Part shown: piece after piece, positions 16,811 through 24,705 of the stretch | Numbering within the stretch: the first letter of the stretch is position 1 | Layout of the letters: every line of letters starts with the position of its first letter | DNA from: Pseudomonas sp. CFBP13508 | GTDB lineage: Bacteria; Pseudomonadota; Gammaproteobacteria; Pseudomonadales; Pseudomonadaceae | Direction of reading: 5' to 3' | DNA length: 64,000 bases | Assembly: GCF_005233515.1 (NCBI RefSeq) | Contig: NZ_QFZZ01000002.1 | Location: 248,001 to 312,000 of the forward strand | Translations under genes and position numbers: made by a program | Notes under the pieces: generated by a model | Database searches by the model: none | The model's input: the letters and a program-made list of their open reading frames with translations, nothing else | Told to the model about the DNA's origin: nothing

Positions 16811-18145
16811 TCAGGTCATCTGAATAATGGTCTGCATAATCGTGCTCTGCGTCGAAATGGTCTTGGCGTTCGCCTGATAGTTGCTCTGACCCTTGATCAG
16901 ATCAACCAGCTCATTGGTCAGGTTAACGTTCGACTCTTCCAGCGAGTTGGACACCACCTCACCCAACGTACCGGTCTTCGGCGCATCGTAACCCGGAATA
17001 CCCGAAGCGAAAGTCTCTTTCCAGCTGGTGCCACCGACAGCCTGCAAGCCCTGTTCGTTGGTGAAGCTGGCCAGCGCGACCTGGCCGATCGCCTTGCTCT
17101 GGTTGTTGCTGAAGTTGGCAAACAGCGTACCGGTGCCGTCGATGGTCAGGTTGGTGATCTGGCCAGTGGCGTAGCCATCCTGAGTCGGAATCGTACGCGA
17201 GGTATCAGCGTTGTACTGAGTGGTCTTGGCCATCGAAATGGTCACGCCATTCGGGTTCGCTGCCGCGCCGTTAGGCGTGAACACACCATTGGTCACAGTG
17301 CCCGGTACCCAGCCCGTCAACTTCAGATCGCTGCTGATGATCGGGTTGGCTGGATCCGCCGGGTTAGGCGTGCTCACCTGAACCAATTTACCGGAGCTAT
17401 CGAACGACAATGTCGAAGCAACCGGCGCGGTGGTCACCGGGTTGCTACCGGTAGCATCCGGGTTGCGACCATCGACCAGGGTGTAAACCTTCCAGGTGTT
17501 CTCGCCGGTCTTGACCATGTACTGGTCCATGACGTGGGAGTTGCCCTGGGTGTCATAGATCGGCGTGCTGAACGACTTGGTGTAAGTCTCAGGCTTCGAC
17601 GGATCAAACTTGACGGCGCTGGCGCCGGTATCAACGATCACTGGCGCCGACGAGTTGAGGTTGATGCTCGAAGTCACCGAAGAAGACGACTTCGGCGCCA
17701 GGTTCGAGGTGTCGATCTTCAGATCGGTCAACACGCCGTTGATGATTTTGCCGTTGGCATCCACACCGTAACCCTGCAGACGCGAGGTGTAGTCGGTGTT
17801 GGTGATGTAACCGGCGTTGTCGACCTTGAACGTACCGGCACGGGTGTACGAGATCGAGCCGTTGTTGCTCATGGTGAAGAAGCCGGAACCGTTGATACCC
17901 ATGTCCAGCACGTTACCGGTGTTGTTGATGTCACCCTGGGTGAACTGCTGGGACACGTTGGCCAGGCGCACACCGTTGCCAATCACTTTGCTGCCGCTGC
18001 CCAGACGAGTCGACGAATAGACGTCTTCGAATTCTGCGCGCGAGGATTTGAACCCGGCGGTGGCGACGTTGGCGATGTTGTTGCCGGTGACGTCGAGTTG
18101 TTTGTTGGCGGCATAGAGACCGCTAAGGCCGATGTTAAAAGACAT
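16811..18145 (-). CDS. flgE: Flagellar hook protein FlgE
   Basis: The 444-aa protein polymerises into the hook joining rod and filament. It shows the N-terminal rod/hook motif (LSGLYAANKQLDVTGNNIANVATAGFK), internal FlgE segments and the C-terminal heptad region (NVNLTNELVDLIKGQSNYQANAKTIST). It has no cleaved signal; export is by the flagellar type III system. GGAGTGGAAC precedes the ATG. It is the last gene of flgB-C-D-E and is followed by a strong terminator, so flgF onwards lie elsewhere. The variable middle domain is serine/threonine rich. Confidence 0.96.
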   Translation of the reverse strand: MSFNIGLSGLYAANKQLDVTGNNIANVATAGFKSSRAEFEDVYSSTRLGSGSKVIGNGVRLANVSQQFTQGDINNTGNVLDMGINGSGFFTMSNNGSISYTRAGTFKVDNAGYITNTDYTSRLQGYGVDANGKIINGVLTDLKIDTSNLAPKSSSSVTSSINLNSSAPVIVDTGASAVKFDPSKPETYTKSFSTPIYDTQGNSHVMDQYMVKTGENTWKVYTLVDGRNPDATGSNPVTTAPVASTLSFDSSGKLVQVSTPNPADPANPIISSDLKLTGWVPGTVTNGVFTPNGAAANPNGVTISMAKTTQYNADTSRTIPTQDGYATGQITNLTIDGTGTLFANFSNNQSKAIGQVALASFTNEQGLQAVGGTSWKETFASGIPGYDAPKTGTLGEVVSNSLEESNVNLTNELVDLIKGQSNYQANAKTISTQSTIMQTIIQMT

Positions 18146-18176
18146 GTTCCACTCCTTCGTGCCGGGTTAGTCGGCT

Positions 18177-18905
18177 CTATATACCAATGGTTTGTACTTT
18201 GGACAGGGCTACGGTGCCCTTGCCGGCCAGGTTGAGCATCAGCTCGCCACCGGTCTGGCTGATCGTCACGCTGTTGACGGTCGCTGGCAGGTAGGTCGCC
18301 AGATCGGTCGCGGTGCCGTTGATCGGTGCGTTGGCCTTGAACGTGTAAGTGCCGACTGGCACCACGGTGCCGGCAGTGTCCTTGCCGTCCCAAGTGAAGC
18401 TGGCATCGCCGGCAGCGCGGCTGCCGAGGTCGATGGTGCGCACGGCTTTGCCGTCCTTGTCGGTAATGGTCACGGTGCCGCCGGCAATCGACGAAGGCAC
18501 GGTGACCGAACCGGTCAGGCCTTTGCTCGGGTCATCGAGCTGGGCGGTGTTGGTCTGCACGATCACGTTGCGACCGACCAGCGACGACGCCTGCAGCGCC
18601 TGCGACGAGTTGTAGTTGCCGGCAAGGCCACTGACGGTGGAGTTCAGCGTGGTGATGCCTTCAAGGCTGCTGAACTGCGCCAGTTGCGCAACGAACGCGC
18701 TGTTGTCCTGCGGGTCGAGCGGGTTCTGGTTTTTCAGCTGGGTGACCAGCAACTGCAAGAAAGCATCCTTGCCCAGCGCCTGGCCGCCGGTGGCACTGTT
18801 GGTCGCCGAAGCGATGCCGCCCGACGTGGTGCTGCTGGCCTTCTTCGACGAGTTGGCCAGGATGTCGTTCATGCTCAGGCTGCTGGTGGTATCCGTAACG
18901 CTCAT
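18177..18905 (-). CDS. flgD: Flagellar hook-capping protein FlgD
   Basis: The 242-aa hook scaffold protein caps the growing hook while FlgE subunits assemble. The N-terminal export/FlgD signature DAFLQLLVTQLKNQNPLDPQDN is clear, followed by the Tudor/FlgD-Ig-like region (TFTWDGKD-type, here SFTWDGKDTAGTVVPVGTYTF). It lies between flgC and flgE with short gaps. Confidence 0.95.
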   Translation of the reverse strand: MSVTDTTSSLSMNDILANSSKKASSTTSGGIASATNSATGGQALGKDAFLQLLVTQLKNQNPLDPQDNSAFVAQLAQFSSLEGITTLNSTVSGLAGNYNSSQALQASSLVGRNVIVQTNTAQLDDPSKGLTGSVTVPSSIAGGTVTITDKDGKAVRTIDLGSRAAGDASFTWDGKDTAGTVVPVGTYTFKANAPINGTATDLATYLPATVNSVTISQTGGELMLNLAGKGTVALSKVQTIGI

Positions 18906-18920
18906 GGCAGTCGCCCCTTA

Positions 18921-19364
18921 TTACTGACCGAGGGTCAGTACCTTCTGCATCATGGTTTTGGCGGTGTTCATCATTTCCGCGTTGGTCTGGAACGAGCGGC
19001 TCGCGGAAATCATGTCAGCCATTTCTTCCACCACGTTGACGTTCGGGTAGTAGACGTAGCCCTTGGCGTCGGCGGCCGGATGGTTCGGCTCGTAGCGCGC
19101 TTCGAGGTTGCTCTGGTCTTCGACGACGCCGAGCACCTGCACGCCCTGCCCGGCCGCGTCCTGGTTCTGGAACAGCGAATCGCTGCCGCCGGCCTGGCCG
19201 CCCTGGAACATGGTGGCGAATACCGGATGGCGCGCGCGGTAGGTCTGGTCGATGCTCGACGAAACGGTTTCGGCGTTGGCGATGTTCGAGGCCACGGTGT
19301 TCAGGCGTGTGGTCTGCGCGCTCATGCCGCTGCCGGCAATGTTGAAAACGCTGGACAGGGACAT
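18921..19364 (-). CDS. flgC: Flagellar proximal rod protein FlgC
   Basis: This 147-aa rod protein has the N-terminal motif IAGSGMSAQTTRLNTVASNIANAET and a C-terminal coiled segment (VNVVEEMADMISASRSFQTNAEMMNTAKTMMQKVL). Only 3 bp separate it from flgB, so the two are coupled. Confidence 0.95.
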   Translation of the reverse strand: MSLSSVFNIAGSGMSAQTTRLNTVASNIANAETVSSSIDQTYRARHPVFATMFQGGQAGGSDSLFQNQDAAGQGVQVLGVVEDQSNLEARYEPNHPAADAKGYVYYPNVNVVEEMADMISASRSFQTNAEMMNTAKTMMQKVLTLGQ

Positions 19365-19367
19365 GGA

Positions 19368-19778
19368 TTATTCTCCGCGCAGGGCTGACACCAGCCCTTT
19401 GAATTTGCTGTTGAGCAAGGTGAAGCTGGCCTGGAAGCCGACGGCGTTTTCCGCGTAGTTCGACTGTTCCAGTTGAGCGTCGACGGTGTTCTGGTCGATC
19501 GAAGGCTGCATCGGCGTGCGATACATCAGCGACTCGTCGCCGTTGCCCAGCCCTTCAGCCTCGATGTGCCGGCTGTTGGTCATGTTCAGGGCAAAGTGGC
19601 CGCCGGTCTTGGTCTTCTCGGTCTGTGCTTCGAGCACTTTGGAGAAGTCCAGATCCCGCGCCTTGTAGTTCGGGGTGTCGGCGTTGGCGATGTTGTTGGC
19701 CAGCACTTCGGCACGCTGGGCGCGGAAGCCCAATGCCTTTTCGTGGATGCCCAGCGCTTTGTCGAAGCTGATGCTCAT
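19368..19778 (-). CDS. flgB: Flagellar proximal rod protein FlgB
   Basis: The 136-aa rod protein carries LGFRAQRAEVLANNIANADTPNYKARDLDF near its start. The frame runs 37 codons further upstream, across the promoter; the ATG at 19778 (MSISFDKALGIHEKAL) is the family start, and the sigma-54 promoter makes any longer form impossible. It is the first gene of flgBCDE. Confidence 0.95.
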   Translation of the reverse strand: MSISFDKALGIHEKALGFRAQRAEVLANNIANADTPNYKARDLDFSKVLEAQTEKTKTGGHFALNMTNSRHIEAEGLGNGDESLMYRTPMQPSIDQNTVDAQLEQSNYAENAVGFQASFTLLNSKFKGLVSALRGE

Positions 19779-19821
19779 GTCGGGAACCTTCAGGTGACCG
19801 GTTTTTCGTATCTGAGCTTTA

Positions 19822-19836
19822 GCAAGCGCCGTGCCA
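19822..19836 (-). promoter_or_regulatory. Sigma-54 promoter of flgBCDE
   Basis: The minus strand reads TGGCACGGCGCTTGC, an exact TGGCAC-N5-TTGC. Transcription should begin near 19810, about 32 nt before the flgB ATG. FleQ/FleR with RpoN drive these hook-basal genes in P. aeruginosa. Confidence 0.9.
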
Positions 19837-19842
19837 AATGAA

Positions 19843-19867
19843 CAAAGCCCCGTATTCCGGGGCTTTG
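19843..19867. terminator. Hairpin between cheR and flgB promoter
   Basis: CAAAGCCCCG-TATT-CCGGGGCTTTG is a strong stem-loop placed directly before the flgB -24 element. It probably blocks read-through from cheVR into flgBCDE, although no long T run follows. Confidence 0.6.
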
Positions 19868-19969
19868 AGCCGAACAGGCTAAGCGGCAATGCCAGAAAAG
19901 CGGCAACCGGTTACCGCCGGATGCCGCTTTTCTGCCGCTTGCCGTCGTTGCCAGGTCAGCGCAGATCCC

Positions 19970-20058
19970 TGTGGGAGCGAGCCTGCTCGCGAAGGCGGCG
20001 TGTCAGGCGCCAACTGTCTTACGGACAGACCGCTTTCGCGAGCAGGCTCGCTCCCACA
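19970..20058. repeat. REPIN
   Basis: An inverted pair of REP elements of the GGGAGCGAGCCTGCTCGCG family lies between cheR and flgB. Confidence 0.85.
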
Positions 20059-20086
20059 GGGGGTTCGTGGAAAATAATTCGGGCAT

Positions 20087-20124
20087 AAAAAAACGGCAGG
20101 CCTTTGCGGGCCTCCCGTTTTTTG
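20087..20124 (-). terminator. Terminator of cheV-cheR
   Basis: AAAAAACGG..AGGCC-TTTGC-GGGCCT..CCGTTTTTT forms a hairpin with A/T flanks about 17 bp after the cheR stop. Confidence 0.85.
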
Positions 20125-20140
20125 TATCAGCGCAAACCGC

Positions 20141-20968
20141 TTATTTCGCCTTGTAGATAATCCCCGGGCTGCACTGAACCATCTGGTAATGATCCGGCAA
20201 ACCATTCAGCGCTTCGGACGCGCCAAGGAACAGGTACCCGCCCGGCTTCAACGTACTGTGAATGCGCAACAGGATGTCCTTCTTCACTTCGGCAGAGAAG
20301 TAGATCAACACGTTGCGGCAGAACACGATGTCGAACTTGCCCAGCGCCGCGTAGCTGTCGAGCAGGTTGAACGAGCGGAACTCCACCCGGCTCTTGATCG
20401 GCGCCTTGACCACCCAGCGCCCCGGCCCTTTCGGGTCGAAGTAGCGTTGCAGGCGTTCCGGCGACAGACCGCGACCGATCGCCAGGCTGTCGTACTCGCC
20501 GGTCTTGCAGTTGTTGAGCATCAGGCCCGACAGATCGGTGGCAACGATCTGCACGCCCATCTTCAACTGACCCAGGTTGCTGCGCTCGAACTCGTCGATC
20601 GACATCGACAGCGAGTACGGTTCCTGTCCCGACGAGCAGGCCGCCGACCAGATCCGCAGACGCTGGTTGGGGCTGGCCTTGATCGCTTCCGGCAGTACCT
20701 TGTTCTTCAAGACTTCAAACGGATAGGTGTCGCGAAACCATAGGGTTTCGTTAGTCGTCATGGCATCGACCACCTGCTCGCGCAAACCGCTGCGCGGCTG
20801 GGTCTGGATGCGCTGTACCAGCTCACCCAGGGACTTGATGCCTTGCTGCTCCATCAGTTTGTTGAGACGGCTCGAGACCAGATACTGCTTGTTTTCACCG
20901 AGCAGAATGCCACAGGCTTTTTCCAGGAAGACCCGGAACTGTTCGAAATCCAAATTACCCGTAGACAA
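20141..20968 (-). CDS. cheR: Chemotaxis protein methyltransferase CheR
   Basis: The 275-aa SAM-dependent enzyme methylates glutamates of chemoreceptors. It shows the CheR N-terminal helical domain, the start of the catalytic domain (TTNETLWFRD), the SAM site (IWSAACSSGQEPYSL) and the conserved VFCRNVLIYF. It follows cheV by 46 bp on the same strand. Standing beside the flg genes it corresponds to CheR1 of P. aeruginosa. Confidence 0.95.
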   Translation of the reverse strand: MSTGNLDFEQFRVFLEKACGILLGENKQYLVSSRLNKLMEQQGIKSLGELVQRIQTQPRSGLREQVVDAMTTNETLWFRDTYPFEVLKNKVLPEAIKASPNQRLRIWSAACSSGQEPYSLSMSIDEFERSNLGQLKMGVQIVATDLSGLMLNNCKTGEYDSLAIGRGLSPERLQRYFDPKGPGRWVVKAPIKSRVEFRSFNLLDSYAALGKFDIVFCRNVLIYFSAEVKKDILLRIHSTLKPGGYLFLGASEALNGLPDHYQMVQCSPGIIYKAK

Positions 20969-21014
20969 TGATGCCGCCTCTTAAATCGTGTTGACCGCCA
21001 GGGGCAGAAGGCCC

Positions 21015-21947
21015 CTAGCTGATATCTGCTGCTTTGATCCGGTCGACTACCCGGGATGCGAGGTCATCAGGACGGAATTTGGCCAGGAAGTCATCAGCAC
21101 CGACTTTCTTAACCATCGCCTGATTGAATACCCCCGACAACGAAGTATGCAGGATGATATGGAGCTTTTGCATGCGTGCGTCGCCGCGGATTTCCGCCGT
21201 CAGGGTGTACCCGTCCATCTCCGGCATCTCGATGTCGGAAATCATCATCAGGAACTCTTCTTCCGGCTTCTTGCCCTCGTCGACCAGCTTGCGCAGGTAA
21301 TCCAGCGCCTGCTTGCCGTCGTTCAGCGCCACCACTTCGACACCGATGGTCTGCAGACAACGCGTGACCTGCTTGCGCGCCACCGACGAGTCATCGACCG
21401 TCAGCACCCGAAGCGACAACGCCTTGGTCTGCGTCTCGACATCGACCACGCCCACCGAAATCGCTTCCGGCGTCGGCGCGACTTCGGCCAGCACCTTCTC
21501 GACGTCGATGATTTCGACCAACTGGTTGTCGACCCGCGTCACAGCGGTCAGGTAGTGATCGCGACCGGTACCCTTGGGTGGCGGATGGATCTCTTCCCAG
21601 TTCATGTTGACGATGCGCTCCACCGAGCGGACCAGGAAACCCTGGGTCTTGGTGTTGTACTCCGTGATGATCACGAACGGACTGTTCTTGTCTTTCAACG
21701 CACCGGAGCCCGTTGCCATTGCCAGATCCAGGATCGGAATGGTCGCTCCCCGTATATTCGCTACCCCGCACACGACAGGACTGGATTTGGGCATCAACGT
21801 CAGGGACGGGCATTGCAACACTTCCCGTACCTTGAACACGTTGATCCCGTAGAGCTGCGGCCCGTCGAGACGGAACAGCAGCAGCTCGAGGCGATTCTGC
21901 CCTACCAGTTGCGTGCGCTGGTTCACCGAATCCATTACACCAGCCAT
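21015..21947 (-). CDS. cheV: Chemotaxis coupling protein CheV
   Basis: The 310-aa protein has an N-terminal CheW-like domain (about 10-165: LELLLFRLDGPQLYGINVFKVREV) and a C-terminal receiver domain (about 175-305) with the phospho-Asp in MMISDIEMPEMDGYT and the Lys in ADDFLAKFRPDD. It couples chemoreceptors to CheA and can be tuned by phosphorylation. TAGGAG lies seven bases before the ATG at 21947; the frame's earlier ATG is not supported. It is divergent from flgA. Confidence 0.95.
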   Translation of the reverse strand: MAGVMDSVNQRTQLVGQNRLELLLFRLDGPQLYGINVFKVREVLQCPSLTLMPKSSPVVCGVANIRGATIPILDLAMATGSGALKDKNSPFVIITEYNTKTQGFLVRSVERIVNMNWEEIHPPPKGTGRDHYLTAVTRVDNQLVEIIDVEKVLAEVAPTPEAISVGVVDVETQTKALSLRVLTVDDSSVARKQVTRCLQTIGVEVVALNDGKQALDYLRKLVDEGKKPEEEFLMMISDIEMPEMDGYTLTAEIRGDARMQKLHIILHTSLSGVFNQAMVKKVGADDFLAKFRPDDLASRVVDRIKAADIS

Positions 21948-22002
21948 GCCCAGACTCCTACACCAACGCCAAGTGTTGTTGCGACGCACATTCATTGCTA
22001 AA

Positions 22003-22017
22003 CGGCACGGCGCTTGC
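22003..22017 (+). promoter_or_regulatory. Sigma-54-like promoter at flgA
   Basis: CGGCACGGCGCTTGC matches the sigma-54 consensus in all but the first base and shares 14 of 15 bases with the flgB promoter. The expected transcription start (about 22029) falls one base before the flgA ATG at 22030. Confidence 0.55.
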
Positions 22018-22029
22018 TTTTTAACTCGT

Positions 22030-22791
22030 ATGAACGCTCAAACGACATTTTCCCGACGCCTGACATCTACCCTTCGCAAAGGGCTTTGCGCGGTGGCCGC
22101 CGTTTGCTGCTCGCTTGCTGGCAGTCCTGCCCATGCAGATGCGGTTACCTTGCCTGATATGCTTATCGGCGTGACTCAGGGCTTTCTTGAATTCACCGTA
22201 GAAGACTATTTGGCTTCCAGTCAAACCGAAGGCCGCTACGAAATCGAAGTCAACCAGCTCGACCCGCGCATGCGCATGCCCATGTGCGACAAGGAATTGA
22301 CAGCCACACTGGAGAGCCCGGCACGCCCGCTGGGCCGCGTCACGGTGAAGGTTCGCTGCGAAGGCAGTTCGCCCTGGACGGTGTTCGTACCCGCTCAAGT
22401 CCGCCTGTTTCGCGAGATCGTGACGACCACTCGTCCGCTGAAACGCGCCGGCATTATCGAGCCGCAGGATGTGACCTTGCGCGAGCGCGACGTCAGCACG
22501 ATCAACCAGGGTTTCCTGACCTCCGTCGACGAAGCGATCGGGCAGAAACTTACCCGACCAACGGTCGCCGATCAGGTCATCACACTGGTGCATCTGGAAC
22601 AGGCCGAAGTGGTGCGCAAGGGTGACCAGGTGGTGATCACTGCGCGCAGCGGCACCCTTGCCGTACGCATGCCGGGGGAAGCGCTCTCCAATGGCGGCAT
22701 GAAAGAACAGATTCGAGTAAAAAACCTTAACTCTCAAAGAGTTATCAAGGCGCAGGTGATTGCGCCGGGACAGGTCGAAGTGGCCATGTAA
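22030..22791 (+). CDS. flgA: Flagellar P-ring assembly protein FlgA
   Basis: The 253-aa periplasmic chaperone helps FlgI form the P-ring. A signal peptide is seen (about residues 1-35, LRKGLCAVAAVCCSLAGSPAHA), then the SAF domain (about 118-180, FVPAQVRLFREIVTTTRPLKRAGIIEPQDV) and the conserved end VKNLNSQRVIKAQVIAPGQVEV. The frame is open 39 codons further upstream, but that part overlaps cheV in the opposite direction; MNAQTTFSRRL is the likely start. The sigma-54-like promoter would make the message almost leaderless. Confidence 0.93.
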   Translation: MNAQTTFSRRLTSTLRKGLCAVAAVCCSLAGSPAHADAVTLPDMLIGVTQGFLEFTVEDYLASSQTEGRYEIEVNQLDPRMRMPMCDKELTATLESPARPLGRVTVKVRCEGSSPWTVFVPAQVRLFREIVTTTRPLKRAGIIEPQDVTLRERDVSTINQGFLTSVDEAIGQKLTRPTVADQVITLVHLEQAEVVRKGDQVVITARSGTLAVRMPGEALSNGGMKEQIRVKNLNSQRVIKAQVIAPGQVEVAM

Positions 22792-22890
22792 AAGCCTCGT
22801 GGAGAAAACTGGCGCCGATCCCGTCGCTTCCCTAAACTGTGCCGCAGCAGGTCTCGCAACGGCGCATGCAAGCTTATGGTTGATTGGGCC

Positions 22891-22917
22891 TAAAGTTTTT
22901 CAGGGGATAGCCGAAAA
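22891..22917 (+). promoter_or_regulatory. Sigma-28 (FliA) promoter of flgM
   Basis: TAAA-N15-GCCGAAAA matches the FliA consensus TAAA-N15-GCCGATAA with one mismatch, 37 bp before the flgM ATG. It gives the expected class-IV feedback on FlgM. Confidence 0.85.
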
Positions 22918-22953
22918 CATGGCAAGCGTCCAAATTCCCAGAGGTTTTTTATC

Positions 22954-23280
22954 ATGGTTATCGATTTCAACCGATTGAACAGTTCCTCGTCACTAACCGG
23001 CAGCACACGTACCAGCAACGCCAAGGAAAGCGCTGAAAACAGCCCCTCCGCACCGCTGAATACTCAGGCCGAACCGGCCAGTGCCGCCAAAAGCGGGGAA
23101 TCGGTACACCTCAGCAATGAGGCTCAACAGTTGCAGAAGGTCACTGACAAGCTGCGCGATCAGCCTGCTGTCGACAAAGCCCGTGTGGCCGAGTTGAAAG
23201 CCGCGATTGCCGATGGCAGCTATAAAGTCGACAGCAACCGTGTAGCCAGCAAACTGCTCAACTTCGAAGCCCAGCGCTAG
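22954..23280 (+). CDS. flgM: Anti-sigma-28 factor FlgM
   Basis: The 108-aa protein binds FliA until it is exported through the finished hook. Its N-terminal half is low-complexity and probably disordered (Ser/Ala/Asn rich); the C-terminal half holds the FliA-binding helices ([41 protein letters not shown]). It lies directly upstream of flgN. Confidence 0.95.
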   Translation: MVIDFNRLNSSSSLTGSTRTSNAKESAENSPSAPLNTQAEPASAAKSGESVHLSNEAQQLQKVTDKLRDQPAVDKARVAELKAAIADGSYKVDSNRVASKLLNFEAQR

Positions 23281-23328
23281 GCTTTTGCCGGCGCCAGGCT
23301 TTTGGACGCTTAAACCCCAAGGCCAGCC

Positions 23329-23796
23329 ATGCACGACACTAACTTATTGCAACTGATCAACGACGACTTTGCTCCAGCGCAACAATTGCTGGAGTTATTG
23401 CAAACCGAATCCCTCGCTTTGCATGGTCGTGACATGCCGTTGCTGGAAGAAATTCTGGCGACCAAGCAAGCGTTGATCATTCTGCTCGAGCAGCATGGCC
23501 GCAAGCGCAGCGAAATCCTCGCCAGCCTCAACCTGCCGACCGATCGCACAGGTCTCGAGCAACTGGCCAGCCAGTCGAGCATTGGCGACCAGTTGCTAAC
23601 CCAGGGCGACGCCCTGACCGCGCTGATCGCCCAGTGCCAGGCTGCCAACGTCAAGAATGGCCAGTCGATCCAGATCCAGCAGGCGACCACGGCCAATCAG
23701 TTGAAGATCCTCACCGGCGGCGAGCCGCCAGCGCTGTACGACGCCAGCGGGACCTTTGCCAAACCGGTCAAGCCGCGAACGCTCAGCCAGGCATGA
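23329..23796 (+). CDS. flgN: Flagellar export chaperone FlgN
   Basis: The 155-aa helical chaperone escorts hook-filament junction proteins FlgK and FlgL to the export gate. The sequence is predicted almost all alpha-helical with coiled-coil stretches (FAPAQQLLELLQTESLALHGRDMPLLEEILATKQALIILLEQHGRKR) and has no signal peptide. It follows flgM by 48 bp and is probably co-transcribed with flgM and flgZ. Confidence 0.9.
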   Translation: MHDTNLLQLINDDFAPAQQLLELLQTESLALHGRDMPLLEEILATKQALIILLEQHGRKRSEILASLNLPTDRTGLEQLASQSSIGDQLLTQGDALTALIAQCQAANVKNGQSIQIQQATTANQLKILTGGEPPALYDASGTFAKPVKPRTLSQA

Positions 23797-23885
23797 GCCA
23801 TTCGCTGGCCCTGCACTATCCACTTGCGCAACATGCTGGCAAAATACTGGCCAGTCGTCTTATTTTGTCTGGAGATTGAAGAACC

Positions 23886-24632
23886 GTGTCCAACACCCTA
23901 AGCGCGGATGATGCTCCGCAGCCTCCGAAGGTGCTCACCACGCCACTGGAAATCTCCAGCAACCTGCGCCAGCTGCAAGACAGCCACGATCCGCTGATCA
24001 TCACCTTCCATGAACGCAGCCAGCGTTTTCAGAGTTACCTGATCAAGGTCGACCGCGAAACCGCAACGATTGCGCTGGACGAAATGATCCCGCGCGATGG
24101 CGAGCGCTTCCTCCAGGCTGGCGAACCGTTCAAGGTCGAAGGCTTTCATGACGGCGTGCGCATCGCCTGGGAATGCAACGGCACTCTCAACATCGAAGAA
24201 TCCGACGGCGACCGTTTCTACACCGGCGATCTGCCGAGCGAAGTGGTCTACCACCAGCGCCGTAACGCCTTCCGCGCTGCGTTGAAGCTCACCGATCTGG
24301 TCAGCGTTGAACTGGGCGGCGAAAAGCTGAAGGCGCCTATCCACGGCAAGCTGCTGGATATTTCCGCGACCGGTTGCAAGTTCCGCTTCGAAGGCGACAT
24401 CACTGATCGCCTGCAACTGGGCCAGGTCTACGATCGTCTGATCGCCCCGCCGCTGTTCGGCAATCAGCCAACGTCGGTCGAGCTGCGCTACCTGCACTTC
24501 GAAGAAAAACTCAACATCACCTTCGCCGGTCTGCGCTTCCACAACATCAGTGGCCAGGCTGCGCGCAACGTCGAGCGTTTTGTTTACCAGTTGCAACGTG
24601 AAGCACGGCGTTTTGACAAAGACGATCTCTGA
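23886..24632 (+). CDS. flgZ: PilZ-domain c-di-GMP flagellar brake FlgZ (YcgR-like)
   Basis: The 248-aa protein has an N-terminal YcgR/PilZN domain (about 15-115) and a C-terminal PilZ domain (about 122-235) with the c-di-GMP motifs QRRNAFR (RxxxR) and DISATG (D/NxSxxG). On binding c-di-GMP it slows swimming. The start is a GTG at 23886, since the first ATG comes 68 codons later; GGAG lies upstream. It stands right after flgMN as in P. aeruginosa and P. fluorescens. Confidence 0.92.
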   Translation: MSNTLSADDAPQPPKVLTTPLEISSNLRQLQDSHDPLIITFHERSQRFQSYLIKVDRETATIALDEMIPRDGERFLQAGEPFKVEGFHDGVRIAWECNGTLNIEESDGDRFYTGDLPSEVVYHQRRNAFRAALKLTDLVSVELGGEKLKAPIHGKLLDISATGCKFRFEGDITDRLQLGQVYDRLIAPPLFGNQPTSVELRYLHFEEKLNITFAGLRFHNISGQAARNVERFVYQLQREARRFDKDDL

Positions 24633-24645
24633 GTCGCAGCGATCA

Positions 24646-24683
24646 AAAAAAAGGGCAGTCCCGCACAGGGCTGCCCTTTTTTA
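24646..24683. terminator. Bidirectional terminator
   Basis: A7-GGGCAG..CTGCCC-T6 forms a symmetric hairpin between the convergent flgZ and MFS genes and can serve both. Confidence 0.9.
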
Positions 24684-24705
24684 TGCGCCGGTGTTTACCT
24701 TCGAT

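Noticed and set aside
15896..16823. Several short open frames in the inverted-repeat block
   Set aside because: They are translations of repeat DNA, change between the two arms and have no ribosome-binding site.
21990..22030. Sigma-28 promoter for cheV on the minus strand
   Set aside because: A GCCGTTTA is present but the -35 at the right distance is GTTA, a poor match.
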